NCBI GenBank assembly: GCA_025766275.1
Contig: JAFKAC010000011.1
Coordinates: 248,001 to 312,000, forward strand
DNA length: 64,000 nt
Reading direction: 5' to 3'
Source of the DNA: Lactarius indigo
Lineage: Eukaryota > Basidiomycota > Agaricomycetes > Russulales > Russulaceae
Shown: one piece after another, positions 1 to 12,469 of the stretch
Layout of the letters: every line of letters starts with the position of its first letter
Position numbering within the stretch: the first letter of the stretch is position 1
Position numbers and translations under genes: made by a program
Notes under the pieces: generated by a model
What the model saw: only the letters and a program-made list of their open reading frames with translations
Database searches by the model: none
Told to the model about the DNA's origin: nothing

Positions 1-1610
1 AATCGTATGATATCTATGGCTACACCTACATAAAAGATCCAGGACGGCTTTGAAAAGTTGGTACGAGCTGAGGCCAGTCCTCGGTGAGAGACTCTTTGCA
101 TTATTTTCTCTACTCGGCTCTTCTCCACGGATCAACAACTCTAGTAAAGTAATCCATAAAGGACCTGAACCCTCGAAGCCCCGAATGCATGTCCGCCGAC
201 CTTCCCCATACCCTAGCTGATTGGCCCATATTCGCAGGAGGGACAGGGCGTCATGATAAGCGGGGATATCATTTTTTAGCGTATTCACCGACAGCACATC
301 ACGGAGAGGAGAGGAAGCAAGCATAAGAACAGCATTGTACATTGGAGTGGGACGACTCTTATAATCCGAGCCGGCAAGTTCATGGAGGTGGATGCGAAAA
401 TTGCTTCGGGTAGGGGAGCACCGCGTCTGTCGAATGGGAGAAGAAGTTGGAAGTGTAGGAATTATTCGTATTACCGCATTCAATTTCGAGAAATCAGTCG
501 GAGTGTTGTCTGTAGGAGTCTCAGCATTGTCAAAATAATGGCCTAAATCGGGAAACCGGCACCGTGGTTGGGTCGCAGGATCAACGTCGTCAGCCGTGGG
601 TCCCCTCTTTTGGACTCGTAACAGACGTCCACATTGAGGTGGCTTTTAGGGTCGGACACGTGCTTCGCAATTACGGCGAGATAAAAGGCTCGCTTATGGA
701 AGAACCGATAGTTCATATAATCCTTTTCCTGGAATAGACCCTGCATAGCGATGATTAATGAGATCAGTACCGCATTTAAGATCGACATGCCGAAGGCATC
801 TCCACTGCTACGTCTACAACCCACGGTTCGCCATCTGGAGATTTGACAGCAACGTTATTAATCCAACTCCCAACGATTGCTATATTCGATGGTTTCTCAA
901 AGGAAACCTTCCAGTTGACATCTTCAGTCGGTGCGGGCGATGAGTAAGGGACAAAAATTATCTGAGAGGATGAGCCGGTTCCATCCCGACGGGTGCCTTT
1001 CTTCTTTCCTGAGTTGTTAGACAGGGGGGTGCCTTCGGCAAGAGCACGAGCGGCCGCCAAAGGATGCTGCGGTTCAACGGACGGGAGAGATGAAAGATAA
1101 GCGTGAAGTGAAAAGAGGAACCTTTCCAGTGGTGGTTTCCGTGAATCCTTTGGTCGAACGTTTGGTAGGAGGGCATCAACCTGTGATATCCAAATAGTGA
1201 AGACAAGCGAGAAACAGAGAACACCCTAAGGAGCACCTGAAGTTTGAAAGAGCTAGACAGAAAAAGCTCTTGAGCAGCTTTTATGGCTGTAACCTCTGCC
1301 CCAGTCGGAGGTTTACGCGCCTTGCCGCTCTCGGTCTGACCTGGGGCGGTTTTACACAACATTGTTTCGCCAGCTAGGGCGTAATCCCCGTCGTCTGTGG
1401 GGTGGTTTTCCGAGCCAACTAATTCATTGTGACCATCGAGCCGTCCATCCGAAGCTAAAGAACAATCCCTTGAAGAGTGGACTTCCTCCAGTAAAAGCGG
1501 TCGCTTCTATAAGAGGGTTCAGCCCAATGGCTCAAGCACACCAGAACACATGCCTTGGATAAGCGGATATCTGCTTCGTCAACGTAACTCCTTTTTAAGC
1601 CTGAAGGCAT
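1..1610 (-). CDS. UTP22: U3 snoRNP protein Utp22/Nrap, N-terminal part (gene runs off the window)
   Basis: Nucleolar component of the small-subunit processome (UTP-C) needed for 18S rRNA maturation. The Nrap family is recognised from a run of conserved blocks: VPYSSPAPTEDVNWKVSFEK, SWINNVAVKSPDG, VVDVAVEMPS, then across an intron FQEKDYMNYRFFHKRAFYL, and later YHDALSLLRIWANQLGYGEG. The family is over 1,000 residues, so roughly the first third is here; the rest lies left of base 1. I place the start at the ATG at 1610 (MPSGLKRSYVDEADIRLSK), followed by an intron to about 1467 and a short acidic exon leading into LAGETMLCKTAPGQTESGK. Other introns lie near 1180-1240, 730-780 and elsewhere. No frame break was seen. 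It diverges from the phosducin-like gene. Family assignment is firm; the first-exon call is inferred. Confidence 0.85.
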
Positions 1611-1973
1611 GCGCGCGGTGGTTGTTCGAGATCGAGTGCGTTATTTGGGCAGGTTCCGGTCCGGTCCGCGATAACCGACCGAGACTTTCTTTTGCGTCCT
1701 TATAGCTCACTCTGACTCCACGCGGCCTCGTACAATTCGATTATATATTCTACATCCCCGATCGTGGACATCGCCTCAGCTACAAACGACACCACCCAAC
1801 TATTGCCCTCGCGAGGATTCGGTGAGCGTCTACGAGTTTTTTAAGGGCAGAGGCAACCTTTGTGATTATCTTGTGAATTTGGCTCCGATTCCCCATCCCA
1901 GAACGAGCTGCACAAGTCCTCCTCTTCCATTTCTCGAGTATTGTGCGACTTCATTTGAAAGCGGGGACACGTG
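1611..1973. promoter_or_regulatory. Divergent intergenic region, UTP22 / phosducin-like gene
   Basis: A 363-nt stretch between the start codons of two divergently transcribed genes; it must hold both promoters. It contains a GC-rich repeat-like block near 1653-1680 (ggtccggtccgcgataaccg) and an AT-rich run at 1738-1752 (tcgattatatattct) that could act as a TATA-like element. No RNA gene or open frame of interest was seen. Confidence 0.45.
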
Positions 1974-3125
1974 ATGGTAAATTGTCTTTCTCTCTCGCTA
2001 CCTTTCTTTTTTTATAGGCTTGGGGCAGAACGGCGATCGTCTTGAGCAGCTTGTTCTTTCAGGTGAACTCTTCCAGGTCAAGGACCGTTCGTCCTCTCCA
2101 GCACGCTCTCTCTCTTCCGGCAGCGATGGTGGTAGTAGTGACCCACTTTGGGGGAATCAGGTGGGCGAAGTCGACGCTCAAGCACGACTAGCAAACTCGA
2201 TTGGCATGGGACCCGGACGAACAGGAGTGAAAGGTGTCATCCGTGACCGCAACGAAGCCGCCGCACGTGAGCGCTCTAAAAGGGCTGACGAGCTGGCGAA
2301 CCTTGCTGCTCGGATGGAGCGTGCGAACCTCGGCGGCAAGACGTTCCTCGAGGATCAGAACGAACGCGCTACTCTCGAGTGGCAGCGAGGACGATTCGGA
2401 CACCTTCGTGAGGTCGGACTGAAAGGGTTTGTACCCGCGGTAGAAGAAAGTCAAAACGTGTGGGTGGTGGTGCACATCTACGATCCCGTGCGTTCGTTCG
2501 CATTTGTCTTTGGACCAACGCGAGCAACTCACCATATGATCTCATCTTTCTGTTTGGCCACCGGTTAGTCACTCGACAGGTGCGATACGATTGACGATAG
2601 GCTCGCACGCTTAGCGCGCGAGCATCCAAACACTAAGTTTATCAGGTGTCGCGCGTCCACGATCGGGTTCGCGCTGATGCCAGGGGCAAAGCCACGAAGT
2701 TCTCGTCCGCCCTCATCGACGTATCTTTCCAAGTCACGTACAACACCAAGATTTTCAGAACAAGAAGAGGACGATCCATACGGTGACGACATGAAGGTTG
2801 CGGTTGTTGATACACCCTCTGAGGACGAGGATGAGGAGGATGTTGATGTTGATGTTGACGTGGACACAGACATGCTCCCTACGATGCTTGTCTACCGATC
2901 TGGCCAGCTTGTCCACAACTGGGTGCGAGTGGATTGGGAAGCCGGCTCGTTGGGTATTGATGAATTCCTCAAGCAGTACGTGCATTGTTGCTATTCCCGA
3001 AAAAGTCTTGACTTATGGAACACCTCAGACACCATATCATTCAGCCGACTAGGACCGCAGAATCTCTGACTGTGCCGCTCGATGACGAGGACGATTTAGT
3101 CTTCAGTAACCCGGAGTGTGTTTAA
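1974..3125 (+). CDS. Phosducin-like protein with thioredoxin fold
   Basis: Phosducin family members act as chaperones or regulators of heterotrimeric G-protein beta-gamma in the cytosol. Diagnostic blocks are RTGVKGVIRDRNEA, GRFGHLREVGLKGF, WVVVHIYDP, HPNTKFIRCRAS and PTMLVYRSGQLVHNWVRVDW (the thioredoxin-like C-terminal domain). Four exons fit in frame: 1974-1976 (only the ATG), 2029-2487, 2569-2975 and 3029-3125 with TAA at 3123. Introns are 52, 81 and 53 nt. The first exon choice rests on the acceptor ggggcag before AAC, giving MNGDRLEQLVLSGEL, the usual N-terminus style of fungal relatives. Oddities are an acidic loop encoded by a GATGTT-type repeat near 2837-2870 (DVDVDVDVD) inserted in the thioredoxin domain, and the start codon standing alone in an exon. 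Most like the PhLP1/BDM-1 group, but subgroup is not certain. Confidence 0.85.
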
Positions 3126-3695
3126 TAACTTGTGGCCATACTCTATTTCGACTTGGTACGATTCCGGACTCCCATCAGAATGCATGGTTCTTCATCACTA
3201 TGACTGTGACAGCTGCTTGTGACTCGTGTTGATGATTAGCGACCATGACGGAACGAGAAGTGATGGTGGTACAGCCTTGGAAATACTTCCCTACACCAGA
3301 ACCAATTTGTGAATATTATCGGTTTCTACTCCAAGTACGTGGCGTCGTAGCATTCTCTAAGCGTTGTCCCCTTGGTAGTCCCGTCACACGTACTATCTTA
3401 ACGCAAATCATTGAATAAAAACTATGTTTGAGATGCCTCTTATGTAGTCAGACGAACGTATATTAGAATTAATTAATTCTAAGATCAAAGAAAAAGGCAA
3501 TTTACTAATCTATTATATCGTGCAAGAGAATTTCTTTCTTGGACAATTGCATTTCAGTCGTCGTGGCCCTACATTGAATGGTACCTCTCAACAAGAGCCC
3601 AATCATCAAACCGAAAGCGAACCAGGCTTTTTCTTCTCGGCATTGCACCACTCTAATTCGGTGCGCCCTCAAGCTCGAAGCTGGGCGCGCAATAA
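3126..3695. other. Intergenic region between convergent genes
   Basis: 570 nt between the stop of the phosducin-like gene (+) and the most distal stop I consider for the aspartic protease (-). The middle is AT-rich, with a perfect 20-nt palindrome at 3463-3482. One open frame at 3520-3816 (+) overlaps the protease tail on the other strand and shows no family resemblance. The region probably holds both 3' UTRs and their polyadenylation sites. Confidence 0.4.
3463..3482. repeat. Perfect 20-nt AT-rich palindrome
   Basis: ttagaattaattaattctaa reads identically on both strands. It lies between two convergent genes, where it could mark a bidirectional 3'-end region, but a transcription role is only inferred. 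Confidence 0.6.
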
Positions 3696-6017
3696 TTACA
3701 GGGCGAGCGTCGCAGATATAGCCGTTAGTAAACTCATGACGCCAATCGGCGATGTCAACTTTGAGGTTGCCCCAGAGCTATGGGGAATTTGTGAAGGGGG
3801 GGTACTGTGTGCTTGAGGAACACCCGCGATGCCAGTTCCGGAAGATGGAGGAACACCAGAAGGTGCAACCTCTGAGGTCACTGCGACAACGTCAACTCTA
3901 GTGGTGGTCTAGCAACATAAAATCGCACCAGGAAGGTTACCACCTAGGGTGGCATTGGCAAGCTGAACTGCTGTTTGTAAGCGTTGCGCGGCGTCTGAAG
4001 GTACGGTGGAGAGAAGCCCGATACGGGGCTGGTCTTGGGAGGGGTGGGTTAGATTGCCGTAGTAGAACGCAACGAAGACACTGCCCAGAGACGTAGGTAA
4101 CTTTCATCGGATCGACGGTCCCGCTTACGATTTAAGAAATGGGTCACCGATGCTCCAACTATATAGAAAGCCTGAGCCTGGGGGATCCGTCACAGCAAGG
4201 TTTGGAGTGCACTGAGAAACTGTATTTTCGAAAGTCTGTGAGCCGAAGTCACGTGGATCGACTGGGTACAGATTCCCGCCAATTTGGAAAGCAAGAGTGT
4301 GTGCTTCTGCACACTCATAGGTGTTGCCTCCGAGTTGCGCTATAATCGCATCCAGAACGTCTCTGGGGCCTCGAATAAGTGAATTTCCCTGAGTATGAAG
4401 ACTCCATAAATGATATCTAAGAGCCAGGTAAGGGACGAACTGTGTCAAGCAGGGCAGTCAGAGTAATGTTCGACGTAGCAAGGGCTGACTGTGGCAACTT
4501 CCGCCCGTCGAAATATACATCATCGATAGCAACTTCCCAAGTGATGGGGTAAACCTACTAAATGTTTGATTTGGGTAACACACAGAGATAAACCGAGATT
4601 GTACCTCGTTTGGGGAGTCCTCTGGCGCCGGAAGTCCCCCTTCTGCAACAGTGTATCCGCGTAAAGGGACCCACGTCAAGTCCTCTGCTGCTATGCCAGC
4701 TGGCAGCTCGCCGATCGAGAGTATTCCTTGATTTCCTCCAATGTCGACGGTATCTCGCTGCAGCGATATAGCAAAAATTGGGGAAGCCAATGCTCCAGTC
4801 AATATAAGCCGGGGAAGAAGTGGCCCGTTCGTAGCGAAACTGGCGAGCGCGTCACCCACGCTCGGAGACGACGACCCGCCCGAGGTACCACGTGTGACCA
4901 GGGTACGGCGTCCACGGATTCTCGACAGGTCGGGAAAGATACGAGTGCCGAAAGAAGGGTGACTCCGATCTTTTATGCCCGTTTCTCGTGCAGATTTAGT
5001 CACCAGTAGCTTGTTCCAGATTACACTGTAGCAGAATCGTGTTGTCAGCGCAAGTACGGAGACGATGGAAGCGGAAGACTGTTCTGAGGGGGCCCGCGTC
5101 AAAGCAGCACAGGGACCAAGATCGCATGAGCCACAAAACGGCTAGGCAGAGACAGGGAGCACGGAGCAGCGCCAGCAGAGTGCACCGGGCAGTGATCTCT
5201 CGTGACACCGGAATAAGAAGACCACAACCATACAGTGAAGGCGCCAAGTATGGATATGGCCATCAAAAATCAGGAGTAAGTGAGAAGGAACCCGACACCG
5301 GGAGAACCGCATTGCTTTTCAAGGCTCACGACGAATAGTGGGGAGTTGTTAACCAGAGTAGGCATCATCGACTCACCTGTTAAGCGGGAATCCCAGTCCA
5401 AATATTCCGGCAGAACCTGTCTGCAGTACGCTTGTATTCGTCTCCAAAATCGCGGCAATGTATTGATCCTGGAGCCGCAAGCTAGCAACGCCGGCGACAT
5501 CCTTGCCAACCGGCCCTTGGGCATAAGTTCCGGTCTGGGAGTCACCATAGGCGAGACGAACAGCAAGGCCGCTTGGCTGGAAGGAGGTTTGCGGATACAA
5601 CGGTACGGTGACAGAGAAACAGTCTGTAGAGCATGAGCTTGAGAGCACCCAAAGATCGGAAGAGCCGGTGTCTAGTGAGAAAACAGCAGGTCGCATGTTT
5701 GCACTGTCCTAGGAAATATGGAACGCACCGAGAACAAGGGGTGTGAGAGTCTCGCCTACTTGAATTAGTACGTTGTAAGTTCTGTTCGCACAATGAGAAG
5801 AGCCAGGGCGGTTTATTTTAAATCCGCACACGTCGATATCGTCTCCCAAACCGATAGCGTCTTGTTTGCGTGCTCGCCTGCGAATGCTTGAAGCCGCCTC
5901 CCGTTTATACAACGGGAGATGGAGGGCGAACCTTGGTGGGGTAGCCGGTAGTGATAGAGGGGTCCCCAATGACCAGGAATTCATGAGAAAAAGAATGTAG
6001 ATAAGGGGAAGTAGCAT
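3696..6017 (-). CDS. Secreted pepsin-like aspartic protease (family A1), probable GPI-anchored type
   Basis: Extracellular or wall-anchored endopeptidase. The start at 6017 gives a signal peptide (MLLPLIYILFLMNSWS). Both catalytic motifs are present: DTGSSDLW near 5670 and, split by an intron, LLDTGNSLIRG near 4370-4455. Other family blocks are TGSAGIFGLGFPLNS, FAISLQRDTVDIGGNQGILS and YPVDPRDFGSQT. Introns fit in frame at 5376-5026 (351 nt, far longer than its neighbours), about 4608-4560, 4453-4394 and 4130-4085. After GNLTHPSQ...LGGNLP the frame meets TAG at about 3910. The same frame continues downstream with a Ser/Pro-rich stretch ending in a hydrophobic tail (MSLLTAISATLAL, stop at 3696), typical of a GPI signal. 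So the protein ends at 3910, or an unresolved splice removes the TAG. Diverges from GCN2. Confidence 0.8.
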
Positions 6018-6241
6018 TGTCGAGCTGCCAGTGTGTGTCCAGGGGAAAGCTGTGGCGCATGCGCATATAATCGCGTTGTGTGTGGTGGAATAATCCTTTG
6101 ACTCGATTCGGCCCCACACAACAACACTTGACCATTCTTCATTGGCCAAGGGGCATGGAAGCTTGAGCTGGGTCCCAAGGGCCTTTCTCTCCTTCGAGCT
6201 GAGTTCCTACCCGTTCTTAATACGGCAACTTGCCACCAGGA
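6018..6241. promoter_or_regulatory. Divergent promoter region, aspartic protease / GCN2
   Basis: 224 nt between two divergent start codons. Both promoters must lie here or overlap the 5' ends. No confident upstream ORF for GCN2 was identified, although translation-controlled regulation is plausible for this gene. Confidence 0.4.
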
Positions 6242-9200
6242 ATGGATACGACATTGTCAGAACAACAACAACAGGAAATCACCGCTCTCAAATCCATTTA
6301 TGCCGATGACTTTATAGAGTGCCAGCCTAAAGCGTGGAAGGTGCGTCGTACAATCCGCTGAAATACGACAGTATGGTAAGCTCAGCGGCCTGGTAGGGCG
6401 CTGCGAGGCTTCCTGAGTTCGTCCTCAAGATCACACACCCAGACACCGAACACGCTGCCAAGATATATTTTCACCTACACACCATGTAAGTCCCATCTTT
6501 CAATTTAACATTTGTAGCTCATTTTTCACCTTTATGGTAGATTTCCTAGGACCTACCCTGCAAATGCCCACCCCATCTTCGCTGTTCAACAGCCTATCAA
6601 GGGCATCTCGGATGATTATGTTGCGAAGCTCTCGAATTTTATTCGGGCTGAAGCACAACAGTCTCGCGGGACAGAGATCGTCTTTCAGGTGGGCAGAATT
6701 TGAGAAAAAGGAGCACTCTTTCGCTATCTCTTCGAAAGTTATTGGATATCAGGGGAACACATTTTGATCCTCAATTTATGTTACTGAGTACATCTCGTTC
6801 TGATTACTTTCGTGTATTCAGGTTGTCACGGCTGCGCAAGACTGGATTGCCACCAATATTGTACCACCCGCACAAGTTGTTGGTTCATTGGCCTCAGAGA
6901 TGATCAAACGGGCGTCAGAGGAGGAGCAGGTGGGTGGTCCGTTGACTATTATGATCTTCGTTTACGCTGACGGATCGTTTACTCCCCAAGGCAAAGAAGC
7001 GACGTGAAGAGGCTGAAGCACAAGAGGAGGCGGAGCGTGAGCGTCTTTTCGCCGAAGCTTTCAACGAGCAGATGCAAGCAGATGCACACCGACACCAGGT
7101 GGAACGCGAGAAGTACAGAGCCCGTCATCGGGCAAGGTCTGATGCAACTGAGGTGCCCGAACTTGCCGATGATATCCTTACACAATCTTTTGACCGCGAA
7201 ATTAACGTCAACGAGTTGTCTTTCCGCGCCGTCAAACTATTCCACCCACAACACGGTGAGTCGCCATTTGACATTGTCGTCTGCAATCTGAAGACATTTC
7301 AGATTACCTTGGCATTATCTATCAAGCTGAACCTATTTGCGACGATATTGCCGCAACGCTCCCGCTTGAGGTGCATCTCGTCACATTCGACACTCACTAT
7401 TACACCACACACCAAGGCCGTAAGAAGTTGAAGCTCGTTCAAGAAGAGGTCCAGCGTCTCATAGGAATCCATCATGAGAACGTAGCCAACTTGTATGCCG
7501 TCAAGCTCTCCCTCCCTCAATCTAGCGGCGCACCCCAGCTTGTGGTCCTCATGGAACAGAGACCACATTTCACCTTGCACGACTTGTTAGAAGATTGTGA
7601 GACACTGCGCGAGGAGCGTGCTTCGGTGCGTATATCAATATAAGTCACGTTCCACTCTGTTTGACGTTACAAAGAGCTATCTCATACAAATTCTGACAGG
7701 ATTGAATGAGGTACATACTACGGATCTCGTCCACAGAGGTAGGGTCGCTCCTTCTCGCCTAAGCATCGGCTCAGACTTTGATAAGGGCTCTCGTTGCACA
7801 CTATTGGTCTCTCAAGTCGCGTAAAGTCCGGCAGGCCTAAGCTCCTCAAAGTTATGATGACAGGTTATTATGTCAAGTTGTTGGACCTACACCGGTCAAA
7901 CACATTCGGACCCAGCTCACTCCCTGTGGTGGATTCGAATAGTCTTCCGGAAAGCTGGTGGAGTCCAATTTTTTGTCCCGAGAAATTGTGACCGATTTGT
8001 CATAGGCTGGCTAAGGATGTTCATGATTCGACGTTCATCTACACCAAGGCTCGTGACATACATTACGCCGGGGTTATCTTCTTGCAAATGTTACTTGGGC
8101 GCGATATTGTGGAGCGTTTCCCGGATGCACAGGCTGCGCTCATATCTTGTAAGCCATGATTGTGGACCATTCGCCCGTCTTACATGCCTTAGCGCCGATA
8201 TCCCCCGCCATTCAACGGATTGCATCGAGCATGGTCTCGCAAAAGAGAAAATTCACATCGTGTGCCACCATTCTTATGGAATTGGATCAAATATCATTCG
8301 CCAAGTCTCGCGTTGTTGCGATTCCTATTGCAGGTGAATTTGGAAGACTCAGACCACGACTGCCGCATTGATCAATGACCTATCAAGATCAAAGAACTCC
8401 TGTGCCTCATGCATATGCGAGTTCGCCTGAAATTGACTATTTTAGAGTGCCAATTCTGAGAAGGCAGCAAACTAGCCGATGGAAGGAAGATTGGGAAGAA
8501 CTAGAACTATTAGTGCGCGTCATCGGATATAACATTAATGGACAGCTCCCTTAATTAGCGGATAGGGTCGTGGGGCGTTCGGTTCAGTAGTCAAAGCGCG
8601 CAACAAAATTGACTCACGCATCTACGCAGGTTTGTGCACCCCTTAACAGGTGATTGCCTAGTGACACCACTGTTTTCAGTCAAGAAGGTGCGCTTGCGGA
8701 CCCCGAATACCGACAATAAAATTCTACGAGAAATCAATGCGCTCAGCAGGCTATCGCACCGGTTCATTGTGCGATACTATACCGCGTGGTTCGAAGACTC
8801 AGAGTCCTTGTCTACGACTGCGTCTTCTGATGACTCTGGTGACGAGACCGCAGATGGAGTTACATCGTTTCTGGGCGCAATCCGTCGTCGCGATGACTCG
8901 TCTGACCCATTCAGTATAGATCTCGATGACCTCGGTTCAGGCAGCCGCTCCTCTACTTCTTTCCCAAGCATTCATTTCACTGGCTCTGGATCTGGCGTCA
9001 CAGAGTGTAGTGATGGGGATGTTGACGGCGACGAGAGCGATGCTGAAGATCTTGGCAGGGTGTTCGAAGCCCCACGCAACGGGTCCGCGGTCATTGACGT
9101 AGTGCCTCGTACGCCACCCCCTTCTCGCCCTCGTACGCTTTACATTCAGATGGTTGGCCCCTTATTGGATAATGTCAAGGGTTATACCTAACTGCTGCAC

Positions 9201-12200
9201 AGGAATTTGTGGAGCGGCAAACTCTCAGAGAGGTACGATGACCTCTAGTATTCCCTATTTTGTCACCGACAAGACGTTCGTAGCGCATAGCGGAAGGGCT
9301 TTCAGAGGATGAGGCATGGCGGTTGTTTCATCAGGTCGTTGATGCACTTGTCCATATGTCAAGTTTGGGGATTGTCAGTGAACCATTGATACCATTGTCT
9401 TGTGAACTAATAGCTTGCAGCTCCACAGGGATATTAAGCTGACAAACATTTTTATCGGTGCGGCAGAGAGGTCTTGATCGCGAAAATCGTTCTGATGATC
9501 AACACAGACGGTAAAGGGGACTGTAAAGGCGGGTCGTCAAGATCACTATTTTTATACTCGCGTTGATGGGCCGGCTAAAGTCGGCGATTTTGGCCTCGCT
9601 ACATCCAGTCTGGCAGCGGCAGTCGATCCATCCGAACTGGCCCCTCACACGATTACGGCCGACGCTGAAATGACACTGGGTCCGTCCCCGATTTTTGCCT
9701 TTTGAGTATTTCTCATGATCATCTACTCAGAGGTTGGGACCAAAATGTATATTGCACCGGAAGTGCAATCACCAAAAAAAGGCCCGCGAAATCATACCAA
9801 AGCGGATTTGTATAGTCTCGGGGTGAGACTACCTGCGACTATGTGGAGAGGCGCTGACGATCTGTAGATTGTGTTTTTCGAGATGAATTACTTCTTTTCG
9901 ACTGGAGCTGAACGTATTGCTGTCATTGAGGATTTGCGCAAGAAGGACATCATCTTTCCTAATGACTGGGATGCCCATCGAACGCGTCAGCGCCAGAGTA
10001 AGATCCTGTGTAAAGTTTTTGAGAGCATTTACTGAGTGACAAATACTCCTCAGTTATATCCTGGTTACTCAGACATAATCCAGACGAACGTCCGACTGCC
10101 CTTGAGTTATCCCAGAGCAGCTTACTCCCCCCGAGATTGGAAGATGAGTATTTCAAAGGTGCTTTGAGGATGATGAGTGAGTCAGCGATCAAGGTCTTGA
10201 GTGGTCACTCAGTATCCTTTAGTTAAGCCCGATTCTCCCCACCGACAAGCGGTCCTCGCAGCACTCTTCAATCAGACATCCCGTGGGGTACGAGGATTTC
10301 TCTATGATAGCGATGTCGAACACCCGGAACACGCATCACTAAATGGAATCGTTCGCGACACCCTAACGGCCATATTCCGCTTGCACGGCGCGATTGAAAT
10401 GGAGCCCCCATTGATGATGCCGACCACCGACAATAATGAGGATACGACGCGTGTTTTATTTGTGGATAGACATGGAGAGGTCGTGGGTCTTCCCAATAAC
10501 GCGTTGATCCCCTTTGCACGCATTGCTGCGCGTCACAACCTCAAACGAATCAAGAGATTTTATATTGGTGATACGTACCGCCCTAAGTATGTCTAAACAC
10601 CCCTATTTCATTGCTCGTCCCTCTCAACGACACCTCAGCCTAGTTGCTGGTCACCCCAGGGTCTTCAAAGCCGCCGTTTTTGACATTATTTCGACTGACA
10701 TGGCCAATAGCGGGCCCGTCTCGACTGCGGAGTCAATCATTATCATGAACGAGTGCTTAGATTCGTTTCCGAATCTTTCGCAACACTATGAAATTCACAT
10801 TTCTCATTCGAATGGTAGCGTCTGTAACCAGTGTCGTCAAGTATGACGCTGACTATGACTAAAGTTGTAGAGCTGGCTTTGAGCCGAGTCCCGCACGACA
10901 TCCGAGACCCTATCGTTGAGATCATCACTCAAGCCAAGTCTTCCTGGGCTCAGAAACGGGCCATGCTTCTCAAAAGAGGCCTTTTGAGAAGCACTATTGA
11001 TGAACTCGAAGTCTTAAGTGATATAGGTAGACCCTGATTCGTTTCCTGGCCTGCGCAAGCTGATTCGGTGGACGTAGATGAAGACATTGATTCACTCATT
11101 GCCCGACTAGAGAAGATCTCGCCACCTCTCGTGACGCTGATGGCACACGCCCTGGGTGAAATTAAGAAGACTCTCCAATATACTGCTCTTGCTGGGGTTG
11201 CAAGGCCTATTCTATTCCACCCTTTGATGATAAGTAGCCATAATGCCTATTTCAAGGGCGGTGTATGCTTTGAAGTTGTCAGACGAAGCAAACGCAGCGA
11301 TATATTAGCAGCTGGTGGCAGGTTAGCAAACAGAGCCATGATCACTCCAAGTTGATTAACGACGAGCCCTAGATACTGACGACCTCATCTCTCAGTTCTC
11401 CCCCCCGAGAGCTGGGGGGAACAGCGTATGCGCAGTGGGGCTACAGATCTCCTTGGAAAGGATCCTCGTCGCTTTGGCCGCGTATCAAGCTGTCTCTGTG
11501 AAGAACCTACTCAAAGAACAGCGTTCTTTTGGCTTTTGGAGCCCCAGGCGATGCGATGTGTACATCGTGTCCTACCAACCTGGCTATCTCAGTGAGAGAC
11601 TAGAGGTCGCGTCGCTTTTGTGGAGACACAGCATCAGTGCGGACGTTATGTACGAAACAAGCATTCCTGATGGCGAACACGAAAATCATCTGGATTTGTG
11701 CAATCGAGAGGGTATCTTGTGCGACTCTATTCGCTCCCTCCAATACGTTGTCTTGACACCCGCAGGTTTTCCGTATGTCCCCGCCCGCGTTCTGCGCGGC
11801 GCGATCAACCGGCGTTTAGAATCAAAAGCATTTTAAAAGGCACGGAATATGACGGTCAGTCCTGTAATCCTTAGCGAAGTGGTTGCGACTGACTTATTTT
11901 TTTTCTCTCTCTCTTAGTTTCGAGACCAGAGCTCGTGCCGTGGCTCCAAGAGCAAATCTTAGACCAAAAGCGAATCGATGCCGAAACATCAGGTACGACT
12001 CTCCTAGAAAATTCGCAAGGTCCAGTTCGCTCCAAGCCGTCTGGTCCTATGCCGGATGTTCGGCTCGTACTTCCGGGAGACTCGAAAAAACAACGGAAGC
12101 AAACCAAACAGATATTTCTTGAGAAGGGTGAGAACTTCCTCATACGCTGTTCCCTACTAACGCCCCCTTGTTTTTCTTTGCTCGTTGATAGCGTTTGAAA

Positions 12201-12469
12201 TGGCTTTACGGGTCTGTTCTGCTGTCCAGTCAGGCATCCCCGTGGTAGCTATTGACACCCCAGCAAACGTCTTCGATATCTTGTGTAAGTCTCCCAGTTG
12301 GATTACAGACGACGAGATGTGGAAGGTAGTGGCGTCTTCATTCCCGAATTCAAACACAAGTTATGCTATTCAAATCCGCGACGCTGTCTCCCGCCGGCGG
12401 GCGGAGGGCCATCATTTTATCCTGCTGTTTGCTGTTCGAGATGACCGCGTCCACCTTCTCATGTTATGA
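6242..12469 (+). CDS. GCN2: eIF2-alpha kinase Gcn2 (RWD, pseudokinase, kinase, HisRS-like)
   Basis: Cytosolic sensor of uncharged tRNA that phosphorylates eIF2-alpha in amino-acid starvation. Domains in order: RWD (6242-6900; MDTTLSEQQQQEITALKSIY); charged linker; degenerate kinase (about 7200-8400; KLLDLHRSN, ARDIHYAGVIFLQMLLGRD); active kinase (about 8560-10190) with glycine loop GRGAFGSVVKARN, VKKVRL, an acidic insert of about 110 residues between the lobes, LHRDIKLTN, KVGDFGLATS and GTKMYIAPEV; HisRS-like domain (10200-11850; FYIGDTYRP, AGHPRVFKAAVFDI); and a C-terminal dimerisation/ribosome-binding region to TGA 12467-12469. At least 15 short introns are needed. At about 11377 the HisRS-like motif GGRYDDLI has one extra base (agatacTgacgac), which breaks the frame; a second shift near 11815 is possible. 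Given the otherwise perfect gene I read these as assembly errors. Confidence 0.92.
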
